Source: Desulfobacterales bacterium (lineage in GTDB: Bacteria > Desulfobacterota > Desulfobacteria > Desulfobacterales > Desulfosalsimonadaceae). Taken from it: a DNA stretch of 5,420 bases. The notes beneath the pieces were generated by a model that searched no databases, was not told where the DNA came from, and saw only the letters and a list, made by a program, of their open reading frames with translations. The stretch spans positions 1 through 5,420 of the forward strand of contig JAGYOT010000157.1 of NCBI GenBank assembly GCA_018399455.1. Reading direction: 5' to 3'. The position numbers and the translations under genes are program-made. Shown here one piece after another: positions 5,242-5,420 of this stretch (the stretch's first letter is position 1; each line of letters opens with the position of its first letter).

Positions 5242-5271
5242 AGGTTTACCAAGGTATGACCACGTAAACCT
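5242..5271. repeat. 8-bp inverted repeat between regulator and methyltransferase genes
   Basis: AGGTTTAC (5242-5249) is matched exactly by its reverse complement GTAAACCT (5264-5271), with 14 bp between. The left arm merges into a smaller dyad, TACC-AA-GGTA (5247-5256). The right arm touches the stop codon of the helix-turn-helix gene, and the element ends about 20 bp before the methyltransferase start. There is no T-run after the stem on the minus strand (A-rich sequence follows), so it does not look like an intrinsic terminator. It could be an operator for the adjacent regulator or a leader hairpin. Confidence 0.5.
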
Positions 5272-5420
5272 TAAGCAATTAATTTTTCAAGGCTGATACC
5301 AAATGCCCTGTGATAAGCCCGCAATGCTTTTGGCCCTGGCGTTCGCTGACCGGTTACATGCAACCATATAGACTGATAAGATAGACCTGTTTTCTGCGCC
5401 ATCTCTCTATACGTAAGCCC
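5271..5420 (-). CDS. Cro/CI-type helix-turn-helix regulator, C-terminal part (partial)
   Basis: An open frame enters from the window edge and ends at TAA (5273-5271), giving the last 49 residues of a protein whose start lies beyond base 5420. The visible part begins GLTYREMAQKTGLSYQSIW and continues through TGQRTPGPKALRAYHRAFGISLEKLIA. This is the usual layout of a Cro/CI (XRE) domain: helix 2 (YREMAQKTG), recognition helix (SYQSIWLHVTG), a G-x-R-x-P turn, then A-x-G-[IV]-S-L-x-x-L near the end. The protein stops about where a single-domain Cro-like protein would, so it is probably a small DNA-binding regulator without a C-terminal cleavage domain. It lies 48 bp upstream of the methyltransferase gene on the same strand and may control this early operon. 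The fold assignment is fairly safe. The operator and regulatory role are inference. Confidence 0.8.
   Translation of the reverse strand, partial: GLTYREMAQKTGLSYQSIWLHVTGQRTPGPKALRAYHRAFGISLEKLIA

Noticed and set aside
5242..5271. Inverted repeat as a terminator of the regulator gene
   Set aside because: On the minus strand the stem is followed by A residues, not T, and the next gene starts about 20 bp later.

Overview
This window looks like the early or replication module of a bacteriophage or prophage. Every supportable gene lies on the minus strand, so transcription runs from base 5420 towards base 1. The genes are packed, with stop/start overlaps or gaps of mostly a few bases, and several use TTG or GTG starts behind clear Shine-Dalgarno sequences. 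The host cannot be named from this sequence. The mixed base composition and the G-rich ribosome binding sites fit many bacterial phages, and there is no rRNA, tRNA or host housekeeping gene to anchor taxonomy.

In transcription order the layout is as follows. (1) The C-terminal end of a small Cro/CI-type helix-turn-helix regulator, cut by the window edge (5420-5271). (2) A short gap containing an 8-bp inverted repeat. (3) A 483-residue fusion of a ParB-like domain, a helix-turn-helix and a DPPY-type DNA amino-methyltransferase (5222-3771). (4) A 152-residue protein with a PD-(D/E)XK-like nuclease signature, overlapping the methyltransferase stop by one base (3771-3313). (5) A short stretch with at most a doubtful small ORF. 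(6) A 261-residue zinc-ribbon protein of unknown function with a very strong ribosome binding site (3157-2372). (7) A winged-helix phage replication initiator (2322-1558). (8) A putative helicase loader related to the phage G39P/G40P type (1558-1043). (9) A dATP/dGTP diphosphohydrolase N-terminal-domain protein (1041-697). (10) A RusA Holliday junction resolvase (710-315). (11) A small acidic protein (333-148). (12) A small single-pass membrane protein that runs off the window (155-1).

The most interesting signal is at DNA level inside the initiator gene. Bases 1919-1984 hold six contiguous 11-bp direct repeats with the minus-strand consensus GCGACGAGGAA, followed directly by four 9-bp A/T-rich repeats and a long purine tract. 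Eleven is not a multiple of three, so protein repetition does not explain the period. The arrangement matches a lambda-type origin: iterons inside the initiator gene beside an unwinding element. A second cluster of four copies of AAACGCAA, spaced 10-12 bp, lies in the zinc-ribbon gene (2777-2817).

Taken together, the initiator would bind the iterons, the loader would bring the host or phage helicase, RusA would resolve recombination and replication intermediates, the dNTP hydrolase would adjust purine nucleotide pools, and the methyltransferase (perhaps with the nuclease-like protein) would modify or process DNA. These roles are inferred from family resemblance and synteny. No stretch longer than 300 bases lacks a gene.
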